DNA of 64,000 nt from Triatoma infestans (GCA_011037195.1 JAAEAF010001067.1:62001-126000), one strand, 5' to 3'. Positions 44,281 to 56,030 are shown, counted from the first letter of the stretch. Made by a program: numbers and translations. Notes: generated by a model from the sequence alone, not told the origin.

Positions 44281-45105
44281 AACAGAAAAGTGATGATCGC
44301 CCGCACATTTTACGCATTTAGGGTCGAGTGGACAATAGTTTTTGGTGTGGCCATATTGCTGACAATTTGTGCACTGTGGAATACGAGTTGTCTTTTTTCT
44401 GGGCTCTACTGCGACTACTGAGTAGTAGAGGCGAGTTAATTGGAATAATGCTCTTCCTTTATTATCATTCTCTAGAACAACTGCGCATAGAGGAGTTGGT
44501 ACAGTGATTCATATTTTTTATTCATCAGCCTAGTTACTGAGATTATTGGGTAATTTTCTTTTAATTGGTCAAATATTTCCTCCTCAGTTACTGAATACCC
44601 CTTATTGTAACTGACAATGTTTTGTCTAGGGGATTTACAAATGTATAGTATTTTGTGTCTGAATTTCGTAAAATTTGTTAATTTCCTATAATCGTCTGAA
44701 TTTTTTAATATTATTTTCAATTTATTTTTGCATAATTGTGTCTTGAAAAATGTGCCAATTGTATTTTTAATTTCTTCGATAACAGATTGATAATTTTCTG
44801 TACCTATTCTAAAAATTGGTGGTATTTTTGTTTGTTTACTTGAGTTATTTGTAGTATGTGGTTCTTCCAGTTCAATATCAGTAAAGGTGCATATTTATTA
44901 TGTGTTGGTATCTGCGGACTATTATAAACATATGTTTTTTGGTTACGAGAGTGTATTGTTTGGTCAATCTGCATTTCTTCTTTTGCAATTCTAGTTAGCC
45001 GTGTAATGTCCTTCGCTGAAGGGATTGTCTTTTGACCTTCGCTCAAGAGAAGCACGTTATCCTCTTTCTTTTCCCTAAGGAGTATTGTGTGACAGAGCGT
45101 CACTC
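44281..45105 (-). pseudogene. Jockey-type gag (ORF1) with zinc knuckles
   Basis: Minus-strand frames give TLCHTILLREKKEDNVLLLS, then NKYAPL, a linker, then TKFRHKILYICKSPRQNIVS, NKGYSVTEEEIFDQLKENY and FDQLKE with PIISVTRLMNK. At the end comes PQCTNCQQYGHTKNYC, then KCVKCAGDHHFSVC, two CCHC knuckles followed by C-A-N-R. K-x-L-Y-x-C, E-E-x-x-x-x-L-K-E and paired CCHC knuckles are the normal order of Jockey-clade ORF1. Several frame breaks. The last knuckle is followed at once by RT palm sequence, showing an internal deletion. Confidence 0.8.
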
Positions 45106-45760
45106 CAAGTTACCGCTGAGAGGTCCAGTTACACTCAAGTTTCTTGGCAATGGAAGGATAGGATAACTTGCTCTGTTGCAGGCTTTGTTCCCATAGGGAA
45201 CATTTATACAATAATATTTGTGGTTCCAGAAAAGGAATGTTATCATTATGTTGCTTTAAACTTTATATGCAACAGATTCACTGGAGCGGCCAATGTGACA
45301 CAGTGAGTTTCCAAGTACGATTCGGAATTTCTTTTATCAAACATGGAATCTACTTCTACCCTTATATTCGTTAGAGAATTAGGGCTGATGTGAGAACAGA
45401 TACTAGGAGGAGAGCATAACAGCACCTATAGTCTGATTGAGTCTACCTCGGATGTCGGCTCTGATCATAACATTAGATTAGAACACACACATCTGATCTT
45501 ACATTTAGCATGATTTAGACATTTAATTGGGGCCGAAAAAAGGATAATTTGGCATAATTCCAGTAATTTCAGTAAGGAAACAAGAAACTGTCCGCCAGGA
45601 GATAGAGAGCCTGCGGCGATCATGTTTAGCGAGATTGTTGGCCTATGTTGGTATTGTTGTTTATGTTTCTGTTTTGGTCCATTGTAATGTCTCAATCAAA
45701 CTAAGCATAAGATCATATGTGCGCGTTCTAATATAATGTTGTGGTGACCGCCCCCATCCT
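45106..45760. other. Spacer, partly Jockey 5' UTR
   Basis: The first ~150 bases may belong to the Jockey leader. No gene is recognised in the rest. Confidence 0.35.
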
Positions 45761-45866
45761 AGCTAGATTCACTCAGAGACTACACGATATTAAATGAGTC
45801 ACTCTAACACCCGAGCTAGACTCACTCAAAGACTACACGATATTAACTGAGTCATTCTAACATACG
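45761..45866. repeat. 53-bp tandem duplication
   Basis: AGCTAGATTCACTCAGAGAC and TACACGATATTAAATGAGTC are repeated once with a few differences (second unit from 45,814). Confidence 0.9.
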
Positions 45867-46005
45867 AGGTCACTGCTGGGTTGATTTTAATGGCTCCTAC
45901 TGCTAACTCTATGGACAGATTAAATAAAACAGGTGATACTAGATCTCTCTGTCTTAGCCCAATGCCCACGTTGAACTCTCCACAATGGGTTGCATAAAAA
46001 GTGGT
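45866..46005 (-). pseudogene. LINE reverse transcriptase scrap
   Basis: The minus strand reads FNVGIGLRQRDLVSPVLFNL and SIELAVGAIKIN. This is RT motif B (normally G-L-R-Q-G-D-x-x-S-P-L-L-F-N) with G changed to R. Only about 45 codons remain and no other RT motifs flank it. Confidence 0.7.
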
Positions 46006-46513
46006 GCTTGTTTGGTATCATTTTGAGTATAAGGACTATCATTTTGCTTTGGTATCGTCTTTTTATTTAGCTCTTAATATTTGTAGTAACAAAGTTAATA
46101 ATTTTATAAAGTTTTATTAATATAGTAGGAATAAATTTGGGTGGAAATCGCCAGGTTTAAGTCATTCGTTAGATTTAAACATGAAACAGTAATACAGATG
46201 GTGTGCATTATTGATATTGTACAGTAAACGTTAATTATATAAATGTATCTTAGAAGCTGCATAGAATAGAATGAAGGAGGCATTAGGGGATGACCTTTTC
46301 AACTGACCTTGATACAACTTTCAAATAACAAAAACAGTAATAATATAGTAATTGTGTGTATGTGTGCTTTGATGACAACAATATCAACCCTCGCCAACAG
46401 TGTGAGTGTGGGGCTGTGCAGGTCAAGGCTTATTTCAGTTATTACAACCACTGGTGAGATCTCCAAAGAGAAAGTCACTACACTAGTCACTACTATAAAG
46501 AACTCCACACACG

Positions 46514-46544
<31 letters not shown>

Positions 46545-47940
46545 CACTCGATACACCTACTTCTGCTTGTTGTTTGCACGATCTATCTTACCAGTAGTTG
46601 ACTTGACAAACACCTTCCTGCTCACTTGACAAGCACCTTCCTGCTCAATCTGTTTTTCTTGTAAAAATGAAAACACATTATGCTGCTGATTTTAGCCCAT
46701 TTAGTTCACCGAGTGCCACCCTTCTAGCGATGGATTGCAGCCGACAGATGGATTGGACCCTAACAGCAACGCCCCACAATTGCTATCTTACTTCATTTAT
46801 GAATGAATATACAGTGGATTCTGTTTTGGTTACCTTTCTCTGGGATCTTGAATTTCTGTTAATACAAGGACATATTTCACATGTAGATCCCTTTATTTCA
46901 AAATATATATAAAAAACTTGTCCATTTATTGGCATGAATATATATGTTTATATAATATTTATAATGCATTCCTTTCCAGTAATCTTTGCAACAGTCATTT
47001 TATTTTGATTTTGGAGTAGAAAGGCAATTTCACTTTTATACCTGGCAGAAATAAATTTAGAAATTTCTCCCCTTAACAAACGATTGAAGAAACCACATAC
47101 TTCTTTCTTAGTATAGGATATTTTTTGTATTTAATAACTGTTCTTCAACATTCACAAGATCACTACTTTTAACCATTATACTGACACAAAAAGGTTCTGT
47201 AATCGGTGTGAGGAAATCCAAATTGCCATAGCTAAGTATTACAATTGCTATAATCCAAGTTTTTCATTTTTGTATAATTAATATTGCCAAACTTCTGTTA
47301 GTGAGTTGTTGTTTTCCAGACTTTCTGGAAACAACAAACCTTATCTCTGGTTTGTTGGTTCACAAGAGACATAAGAAAGTATATATTGCACTGGTAGTAC
47401 TACTCATAACTATTATATGTAAGAGCAGCTTGGTAATGTTGAATTTATGGAACTAGCAATCTATGCTGTGGTAGTACACCCGCTCGTGGCCGTTAGAGTC
47501 ACACACTTGAGAACTGAAACTGCCCACTTTAATGGATCTAGAACTGTAATGTTGCAATATTCTGTCTCACTAGCAACTCATCTCTAGAAGGTCATCATCT
47601 CCACATCTATGGGAAAAATAATAAATATTACATATATCCTAATTAAATATTAATATAAATAAATAATGTATTAATGTAATAAATAAAATATAATGTAGTG
47701 CATTTTTCAATTTTATATTTTATAAAAAACGTTAATATTTTGACCAATAAGTTTACAATGGATGTAGTTTCTTGAGGAATTGTTTGTCTTGTTTGATATA
47801 TTTGATTCAAATGCTTGAAGAATTTGTTGATTGTGGGATTTATGGAATTAGGTTTTGGCCATCCATAACTATGTTTTATTGTATAAAAAATTCAGGTATG
47901 CAGGTACACCTGGTACAAATTATTGTTGGCAATTTCACCT
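46006..47940. other. Long spacer with an (AC)n microsatellite
   Basis: (AC)n at about 46,510-46,545. The frame at 46,667-46,912 has no recognised domain. No gene is called. Confidence 0.45.
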
Positions 47941-48766
47941 TTTTTGTATGATAGAAGGAGTGTTTATTTATTTATTTGGAGCCAAATGGTTTGAGGGAGT
48001 ATTTTTACTCACATAGGGTGAAACTTCCCTATGTTTCTAGAAACGGATATTCTGTCGCAAAACCTCATTCAAGTCCAACCAGCTCGTCCTCGTCGCGGCT
48101 CTGGAAACATCTGCGCTCCACTTTTGTGGAAGCGTGGATGGCCAAGCTGGTGGGCGAACGCAGAGGGTAGCCTTCGGGCTATTTGGGAACTTAGCACTCC
48201 CACGTACCTCGCTACAATTACAGACTAACAAGTGCAGCGGTGCCCCGTCAGGAGTGTGAATTGGTAGAAACTTTTCTGCCCTCTGTTTGGGTCGCCATAA
48301 TTTATCTTGCAGCGAATTCTTTTGCTGCGAGGCCTCTGTGGGGGTTCATGCTGCATCACTTTCACCTAAACGCCTTAACATCGTACACCTACACAATTAC
48401 ATTCCTACACGCCAGTGGCACGTGCTGGTGCCACCCACATGTTTGCCGCGTGTGGATACCTGTGTCGTGGGGAAGGGAACTCCTGGTGGTTGAGGACGCA
48501 GGTTCTCGCTGGAGGCAAGTTCCCTCGGCAGTCCAACAACACCACTTTGGTTCCTGACTTCACTAAACAGGCGGCCAGAGCCTAATTCAGCTCTGGTCAA
48601 TCGGCTAGCGAAAGAACGCATAGGTGAGTTCCCGCGTATTGTGGGCCTTGGCTCACAATCCCTAAGCGCTACATCTCTAGGGTAGCTCTGGCGCTTCTTT
48701 AAAGCGTCCCAAATTGTGAGGCTCCGTGGAGGGTGGAGAGCTCTGGAGATGAATTTTTAATTTTAT

Positions 48767-49015
48767 TTATTATATGTCTTTAACTTTAAATTCGACAACC
48801 GGGGGCTCCTTAGAGGAGGGGGCCACCGGTGGTGGGGGTGATTCCTCTGTACATCCAGAGTCGGGTGATCAGGGCCTGGATGCACTAATGGGTGGGAATC
48901 TGGAAAAATATCCAGAGGCAGGGAAGGCTTGCTTCTGGAGGAGAACGTGTCCGGAGGAGCCGCGGAGGACTTGTGCTCCTGCGGCGATTTCTGAAACGTG
49001 GTCAAAGGTAAAAGG
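48767..49015 (+). pseudogene. LINE ORF1 remnant
   Basis: The frame opens MSLTLNSTTGGSLEEGATGG and is rich in Gly, Glu, Pro and Ser, followed by CFWRRTCPEEPRRTC. This is a plausible gag N-terminus. No zinc knuckle is present, and the frame runs into a T-rich simple repeat at 49,030, so most of ORF1 has been lost. Confidence 0.5.
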
Positions 49016-49170
49016 AGAGATATGTAAGGCAGGTATTTTTATTTTATTTACATTTATTTGTTTGTTTACTTATTTATTTATTTGTTTATATATATTTATC
49101 TATTTTTTTTTTCCTGCCTGCTATCAAGTTTGTCAGAAGTTCCATTTCTTACATTAGTTGACTTATTACT

Positions 49171-50044
49171 ATGATTGACAGGGTAGAAATGGTTCAGGTT
49201 AACTTGCAGCATAGCAAAGATGCCACGGCTAATTTGTGCCGCTCTATTGCTGGGTTGCATACATATTTTACACTTATCCAAGAACCCTATGCTTATAAAG
49301 GATTGGTTCGAGGTTTGAGTGCGGTCAATGGCAGGCTGTTTGTTGCGGATGGCGGGGACACTCTTAGAGCATGTCTTTGCGTTAATAGAGATGTCGGCGC
49401 CGTTCTGCTCAGACAGTTTTGCTCTAGGGATCTGGTGGCGGTGAGGGTTGCTCTAGGGATTGGTGGCCAATGTCCTGATGTGGTGCTGGCCTCGTCCTGT
49501 TTCCCCTATGATCATTCCTCTCCTCCTCGGCAGGAATTAGTAGATTTACGGTTTACTGGTACGGTTTACGGAGTCCAGCAACACACCTATAATTATAGGT
49601 TGTGATGCAAAAGCACATCATGTGGTCTGGGGCAGCAGCGACATCAATACTAGGGGTCGTGCTGTCATGGACTTCTTGATGGGTACTGAGCTGGATGTTG
49701 TAAATAGGGGTTCTGAACCCACTTTTGTAACCAGGATTAGAAGACAAGTTATTGATAGGATTATTAGTAAACTGATTAGTGATTGGAGAGTTAGTTCGGA
49801 AGTTTCTATTTCTGATCACAGGATTATTAGGTTTAGTCTGGGGATTGATCCAATCACCATGGCTACCTATAGGAACCTCAGAAGGGCGGATTGGAATTCT
49901 TATTCTAGACTTCTAGGAGATAGAATGATTATCCAGTCAAGTGCTCTTGGTGATATTACTGAATTGGAAAAAGAGGCTGGTATTCTACATGAACACATTA
50001 AGTCTTCATTCGAAGAGACCTGTCCTCCCAAGTTGATTAGCTAG
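49171..50044 (+). pseudogene. LINE endonuclease (R1/LOA type)
   Basis: It starts MIDRVEMVQVNLQHSKDATA, then TLIQEPYAYKGLVRGL (Q-E-P at about 49,279), CSRDLVAVRV, VLASSCFPYDHSSPP, a frameshift at about 49,600 and IGCDAKAHHVVWGSSDINTR, GSEPTFVTR and VSISDHRIIRF (S-D-H at about 49,811). The N-L-Q-H-S-K-x-A-T-x-N opening and the I-G-C-D-A-x-A-H-H-x-x-W-G-S-S motif are diagnostic for the R1/LOA lineage. Catalytic residues are intact; only the frameshift breaks the domain. Confidence 0.9.
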
Positions 50045-51565
50045 TAGTAGGAACCCCTGGTGGTCATCTTCGTTAGAAAAGCTAAGAAAACAAGTTAGGG
50101 GATCTTACAGGAAGGCGGTCCTAACCGATTCTTCGGAATCATGGGATAGTTACAAAAGTCTTAAAAAAGCATATAAATATGCTTTAAGGAAAGCTAAGAG
50201 AAACTCTTGGAGATCGTTTTGCGAGGATCTAAATTCGACTCAAGAGATATCTAGGCTGGTACGGATTCTTGGTAAGGATAAGGACTGTCTGTTGGGTACT
50301 TTAAGATATCCTGACGGTTCATTTACAGGAGGAGAAATTGAGACATTACAGCTCTTGCTTAAAACCCATTTCCCGGATAACATAAACAAAAACAGCACTG
50401 CTTCGCCTGCGGTTGGTGGAAGGAAGCTAGAGCTTAGTGATCTGGCTACCGTGAACGAGGTAGTTACTATGGATAGAGTGGTTTGGGCAGTGCAAAGTTT
50501 CTCACCATTTAAGTCCCTGATGGAGTTTATCCCAGTCAGCTACAAAATGGTGGGGATGTACTGGTGAAGGTGTTGATAAGGATTTTTAATGGTTGGTTAA
50601 GTGCCAACATTTTGGAGGGAAGTTAGGGTGGTCTTTATTCCTAAACCAGGAAGAAGTGACTACTCTGACCATAAGGCATTTAGACCTATAAGTTTTATGT
50701 CTTTCCTTCTAAAAACTTTGGTAAGGTTGCTGGATAGGTATATTACTGATGGTCCTTTGAAGGATCATCCACTCCATCCAAATCTGTAGGAATATCGACA
50801 GAGACTGCTTTGCATTGTCTGTCGGTAGGATAGAATCTGCTCTAGAGACAAAGTAGTATGCTTTAGGGTGCTTCTTTGATGTTGAAGGGGCATTTGAAGA
50901 GTATCGTTTGATGCTCTTGAAGATTCCCTAGGTCGAAAAGGTATATAACCAGTTTTAATTAACTGGATAGGTATTTATTTAAGGAGTAGAGTTTACAGGC
51001 TTCTATAGGTATGCGCACTGTGGTTTTGGAAGCGGGGAGAGGGTGTCCTCAAGGTGGTTGTCTCTCACCAAAGCTATGGTGTGCTGTCACGGATGAACTG
51101 TTCGGGATGAAACCAGGATGAATTCATCGGGATTCTATGTACAGGCATATGCCGATGATGGTGTTATTTTATTGTTGGGGCGATGTCTGACTACTATCTC
51201 AGACTTAATGCAAAGTGCCCTCAACATGGTATACGATTGGACTGAGGATAAGGATCTTTCCTGGTTAACCCAGGTGAGACCCCAGTAAGACCCAGGTGAT
51301 TTTATTTACTAATAGGAGGAAGATCGTAGGATTAAAACCTCCTAGGTTACTAGGAAATGCTGTTCAGATTTGCAAATCGATGAAGTTTCTTGGGGTGGTT
51401 CTTGACAGTAAATTAAATTGGTCGGAACATGTTAAGGCACAGCATCAAAAGGCAATTATTTCCTTTTGGCAATGTCGAAGAATCGTAGGTAAAAATCGGG
51501 GGATTACTTCCAAGATGATGTTTTGGATTTATGGTATGGTTATTAAGCCTAGGTTGTTATAACGA
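50045..51565 (+). pseudogene. LINE reverse transcriptase (R1/LOA type)
   Basis: Pieces across frames: NPWWSSSLEKLRKQVRGSYR, then KSPGVDGIIP-like text, REVRVVFIPKPGRSDYSDHK and FRPISFMSFLLKTLVRLLDR, HCLVGRIESALE, DVEGAFEEY (motif A, normally D-I-E-G-A-F-D-N), GCPQGGCLSPKLW (motif B), QAYADDGVILLLG (YADD at about 51,148-51,159) and KFLGVVLDSKLNWSEHVK. At least six stops or frameshifts. The thumb ends near 51,560. Confidence 0.85.
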
Positions 51566-52713
51566 TAGAATAACCTAGGATATTCAACGCTTGGCTTGTC
51601 TGGCGTGACCGGTGTGATGCGGACCACGCCTACAGCTGCAATGGAGACTTTATTAGGAATCCCACCGCTCTTTGTAGAGGTGAAAACTATGGCAATGAAA
51701 GCCTGTTATTGAATTACACAGGCAGGTTTTGGGCAGGGTAAGCGTACCATTCATCGCGAGATGCTTTTGAAGGTTCCTGTTACAGGTTTTCCTTCTGATA
51801 GAAGTTGAAGATTTTTGTTTTCGAGCATTCTTACAGTGTTAGGTTACCCTCTAGGGAAGATTGGTCAAGATTGGGTCCGTCTAGCGTGATATCTGATAAT
51901 TACTTCCGGTGTTACACGGACGGTTCCAGAATGGATGGTAGGTCTGGAGTTGCGGTCTATTTTGAGACCGGAGATCATTTGGTAGTATCTCTTGGTGAAT
52001 AGACCACGGTCTTCCAGACTGAGGTTTATGCTGTTCTTTGTTGTATCTTTGATGAGAGAGTACATAACACTAACTTGAAAGATGTCTGTATTTGCTCGGA
52101 CAGCCAAGCTGCGCTGAAGGCGCTGAGTTCATGTGTCTTCACTTCCAGGTTGGTATTAGAATGTTCTAAAAGACTGGAAGAGCTTTCTTCTCTTAAGGAT
52201 GTGCTTCTAGTCTGGGTGTCGAGTCACATGGGAATTTTTGGGAATGAGGAGGTGGATAGGTTTGCCAAATTAGGCGCCTCTCTTCCTTTCATTGGTACCG
52301 AGCCTGCTGTTGGCGTGTCTTCTGGCACATGTTTGTCAGGCTCATTATGGATGAGCTCAGTTGGTTTTCGGCAGTCCAAAATGTTCACCGGGGGTCCGTT
52401 GCTGTGTTTTTCACGGAGCGCTCTCAGGCATCTGGTTGGATCTCTTACTGCACATTGTGGTTTAAGGAGATATCTCTACATAATGGGGCTCATGCCGGAT
52501 CCATTTTGTAGAGTCTGTGGGACAGAGGAGGAAACACCCATCCATCTTATGACTGAGTGCCTGGGTTGTGAGGAAATTAGGTTCAGGATCTTTGGTCGGA
52601 ATAGGATGTCTGTGGAAGAGCTCAGGCTATTTCCGCTTAAGGTTATTGTCCGATTTATTTGGACTGCGGTGAATCTTAGATGGATTAGATCCGGATCTGG
52701 ATATTTGTTCTAG
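51566..52713 (+). pseudogene. LINE RNase H and C-terminal zinc finger
   Basis: YFRCYTDGSRMDGRSGVAVY gives the first catalytic Asp, FQTEVYAVLCCI the Glu, CSDSQAALKAL the second Asp and VSSHMGIFGNEEVDRFAKLG the last Asp, so all four RNase H positions are visible. After a Ser-rich linker comes LPDPFCRVCG-type text (GLMPDPFCRVCGTEEETPIH, then LMTEC), the CCHC finger that ends R1/LOA proteins. The second part (52,075-52,713) is one open frame of 212 codons. A stop lies between the first Asp block and the Glu block. Confidence 0.9.
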
Positions 52714-52828
52714 ACCCGGTTTGTTGTTGTTTTTCTTGAGGCTTTGGATAGCGTAGGGCTTGGTCCCTCCCCACAGACAAATAATAATATTTATTTATTT
52801 TAGTCATTGCTATTTGTTATTTTGTAGT

Positions 52829-52868
52829 TCTGATGATGTCTTAATAAGAAGAAACGTTGACGAAGTAA
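52829..52868 (+). ncRNA. Hammerhead-like motif at LINE 3' end
   Basis: CTGATGA (perfect core, 52,830-52,836), a TCTTAATAAGA hairpin, then GAAACGTT and GACG. GTT before CTGATGA and GAC after the cleavage triplet can pair as a short stem I. The triplet GTT is allowed but less favoured than GTC. Stem II is A+T-rich and offset by extra bases. It lies in the last ~100 bases of the LINE or just beyond it. Confidence 0.45.
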
Positions 52869-52900
52869 AGTTTGTTCTATTTAAACTGACCAAATTCCTC

Positions 52901-53340
52901 AAGAATCTAAATTCATTTTATATTTTATTTGAGTCTTAAAATTGAGTTTTCGAAATCCTTTAGTACAAAAGAAGACAGTCAGTTAGGAAGGTCAGAGATA
53001 CCTGGCATATCATTGTATTTTAAAGTAAAAGAGGTTTGCCTTGCAATTACTCTCCAGAAGATGGAGGAAAGATATATAAGGGATGAATGAAGCCGAGAGA
53101 TCAACTGAATCATTTAAAGTTGTGACTACAGGAAGGAGAGCTGCTCATCTACACAGTAAAGGCCTTCAATCACTACAATGTACTAGCTTCAACATGCTCT
53201 GCCTTGTCTTTTCAAATCTAGTGTCAGTTTTTACATTAATATCAAATCTAAGGGTTATTAGCTGATAAATGTATATAATTCGAATTATACATTTGATACA
53301 AGAAAGGACGCTGAGTACGGTCTTGCATTATCTTGCTGAA
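52901..53340. other. Spacer, nothing recognised
   Basis: Short frame at 53,083-53,265 without a domain. Confidence 0.4.
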
Positions 53341-53344
53341 AAGA

Positions 53345-54215
53345 ACTTTTTATCTGCTGACTAAAGAGGGGTACTTTTCGGCCAGAACAGCAAAGTCCCT
53401 ATCCGGTTGTGCTGAATAGAGTTCAGATTTGATAGCTCGTTCATCGGGAACCAACTCGAAATGCACCACATTAAGTGTTCCACACCATATGCAAAACATA
53501 TCTCTTTCGCAAACCTTTTCCTTCAAGGCACAGGAAGAGCGAACTGGCCAGGACTACCCTATTGTTCTTTGCGCATATGGGTTGTTAACGTATACCCACA
53601 TTTCATCGTAAGTGACAATTCGCTTTATAAATCAAAAATCACTTGGATTTTTAAGAAGAGTTTGACATTCCCTATACCCTATGTTGTGCGTTTTGCTGAA
53701 TTTGTCCTACAGTTTTTAGGTACCATTCCAGTGCCATGCAAGTATCTATTTATGGTAGAGTAAGACACTCCTAATCCGCCTGTAAGTTTTCTAGTGCTTT
53801 TCGAGGATCAGCTTCTCTTAAAACAGTTGGGTCAAGGGACCGTTTATGCCTCCACCTTGCCTTAATTTCGAGTCATTTCCTCTACCTTGCCTTAATTTCT
53901 TTGCTAGCTTTACAGCCCATTATTGGGCCTTAGCCTCCTCTATTCGCCTCCGCCAGTCATTTGTATCAGTTGCGGCAGATGTCATCTCTATCAGTTTCTG
54001 TTGCTTTCTAATTCCGCACATTCAGCAGAATTCTTGAATCCTACATTAAGGGCGAGGTTGTCGCTCCAATAGCATGCACATACTACGAATTGACAAAGCA
54101 TTGTCCCCCTCAGCTTTACAAATTTCTCGAGCTGCAACTATTGCGGTAAAGCCTTTTTAAAAATAATGCTTCAATATAGCCCGATATCCAAAATTTAATT
54201 TACTCATTTTGTAAT
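53345..54215 (-). pseudogene. mariner-type transposase, N-terminal and first catalytic part
   Basis: From 54,215 on the minus strand: KGFTAIVAAREICKAEGDNA (N-terminal helix-turn-helix), then DPTVLREADPRKALENLQAD (second helix-turn-helix region), RIVTYDEMWVYVNNPYAQR (first catalytic Asp), MFCIWCGTLNVVHFELVPD and LYSAQPDRDFAVLAEKYPSL. This is the mariner order, with I-W-W-D-x-x-G-V-V-x-F-E-L recognisable. It stops just before the Q-H-D-N-A-R-P-H motif that would carry the second Asp. Several frameshifts and in-frame stops. No terminal inverted repeats were found. Dead copy. Confidence 0.8.
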
Positions 54216-54600
54216 TTTTTAAATCAACTCATACGGTCAAAACTTGACTAAATACTGTTACATACTGAATAGTGAATATCAAGTAATCAGTATTAAATGA
54301 GCAAAGTGCAATATCAATGATATTTTTACAAACAGTTCATTCAACTAAGCAAGAAAAACCGCACAGACTTTTGATCCACCATATTAAAATGTCCAGTTGT
54401 TTTCATTTACTATAATAACTAATAATTCCGATACAACCTGGAAACACGTGCACTTCCAATATTGTTATATGTGGATTTGCAACTTAAAAGTAAGTTGAAG
54501 TGCTTATTAATTACTTTTATAATGTCCTAATGATTGTTGCACTTTTATGATCGTGACTTATTGCATTGTGATGGGATATTGCTGATGGAGGAGAAAACTA
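54216..54600. other. Spacer, nothing recognised
   Basis: A+T-rich. The missing mariner 5' end could lie here but no inverted repeat was seen. Confidence 0.4.
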
Positions 54601-54601
54601 A

Positions 54602-54826
54602 TTTTCTTGATACTCTTGATATCTTCTTGAAGATAACTTGATACTCTTGATATCTTCTTGAAGATAACTTGATACTCTTGATATCTTCTTGAAGATAACT
54701 TGATACTCTTGATATCTTCTTGAAGATAACTTGATACTCTTGATATCTTCTTGAAGATAACTTGATACTCTTGATATCTTCTTGAAGATAACTTGATACT
54801 CTTGATATCTTCTTGAAGATAACTTC
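54602..54826. repeat. 31-bp minisatellite, about 7 copies
   Basis: CTTGATACTCTTGATATCTT followed by CTTGAAGATAA repeats about seven times without change. The unit itself has internal symmetry (CTTGA...TCTTGA...TCTTCTTGAAGA). As 31 is not a multiple of three, the minus-strand frame cycles through all three readings. Confidence 0.95.
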
Positions 54827-54999
54827 ACATAAAGGAAATAAAAATAAATGGCAGCATTTACTCCAATTAATTAAACATAATAATCCCTATGTTTTATATT
54901 ACATATTTCCTCCTTAATCTGATCTTTATATTACTTAATGTTTATTACTGAGTTTTTGATTAGGTTTTGATATAATTTAATTTTATATTTTATCTATTA

Positions 55000-56030
55000 C
55001 TTTCTCTTACTCCTAGTAAGAGGAAGTATTGTAATCGTGTCAAATTTTCGATATCGAGTTTTCACCGGATATATCTGTTTCGAGGTCCCCTGAGTCCAAA
55101 AAAGTGGTTTTTAGCAAATGGTCTGTGTGTGTCTGTGCGTCTGTGTATGTATGTGAACAGCATAGCTCAAAAACGAAAAACCATAGAAAGTTGAAACTTG
55201 ATATTCCGTCTAGGTATCACCATGGCATCTGACAGTGGGTCACCTGTCAAAATTCCTTAACCGGAAGTACCACTTTACTTAGTGGTTTTTTTACGTTTTT
55301 GCAATTTTCTCAAAAATGCCTCCAACGATTTTCTTCAAACTTGGTATATCATCTGCACATACAAAGAGCTACAACTTTTATTTGAAACATTTCTCTGGGA
55401 AAATTCATTTAAGGCCACTTATGGGGGAGGGTGGGGTTCGATATTGGGTTTTCATTGGGTATTGGGTTAGGTTTCCATCTGCAGTGCAATTTCAGTGTAT
55501 TAGACAATTCTCACAACTAAATAATCAGATTTAACTATGTTGTTGAAATTCCGAGCTTGAAACAATTATGATAACCGAAAGTGCGTTTACTTTACCACTT
55601 CACTTAATGATTTATTCTCTTTGTTGCATTGTTCTCACAACTGGCTCCGACGATTTCCTACACGCTACCAATATAAACTCGCCATGCAAACATCTACAAC
55701 TTTTATTTAAACCATTTCTCTGACAACATTCTTCAAATGACGCTTTTAGGAGAGGCCTGGGCTTATGTTTTCCTCTAAAGTGCTCTCACAGTTGATTATA
55801 CCATTCTAGCATCCAGCCATAATTACATAGCACTACATCGGTGGCTGAACTTCCGAGTTTCAAGACAATTAGTAAACCGGAAGTGCGCCTTTACTAAACA
55901 GAGCAGTTTTTCCCGCTTTCGACGGATTTCATTACATTTGGTACACAAACTATAAAATTTGTCACTTTACTCTTGAGAACTGGAGTAAGAGAAAGTTGTG
56001 TGAGTGTTTCACACCAGATTTTTTTTTGTA
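55000..56030 (+). repeat. R3 dispersed repeat, full copy b
   Basis: Same ends and three-module layout as 38,800-39,800. ACCGGAAGT boxes are at 55,260 and 55,874, and a mutated ACCGAAAGT at 55,573. The (GT)n stretch here is shorter and the third module is more diverged, with several G-to-C type changes. TATCTAT flanks both sides (about 54,990 and 56,035), a possible target duplication. Confidence 0.9.

Larger units (their letters stand above)
47945..52900 (+). mobile_element. LOA/R1-type LINE, nearly full length
   Basis: A G+C-richer 5' leader (47,945-48,770) without a convincing ORF is followed by a short ORF1 remnant, a (TTTA)n-like stretch (49,030-49,115) and ORF2 (endonuclease, RT, RNase H; 49,171-52,713). 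The 3' UTR follows, with a hammerhead-like motif near 52,830. RNase H after RT is characteristic of the LOA and I groups, while the endonuclease looks R1-like; both belong to the same broad lineage. About ten frame breaks are spread over ORF2. Exact ends were not determined. Confidence 0.85.

Noticed and set aside
54602..54826. CRISPR-like array
   Set aside because: The units abut each other with no variable spacers, and the context is eukaryotic. It is a minisatellite.
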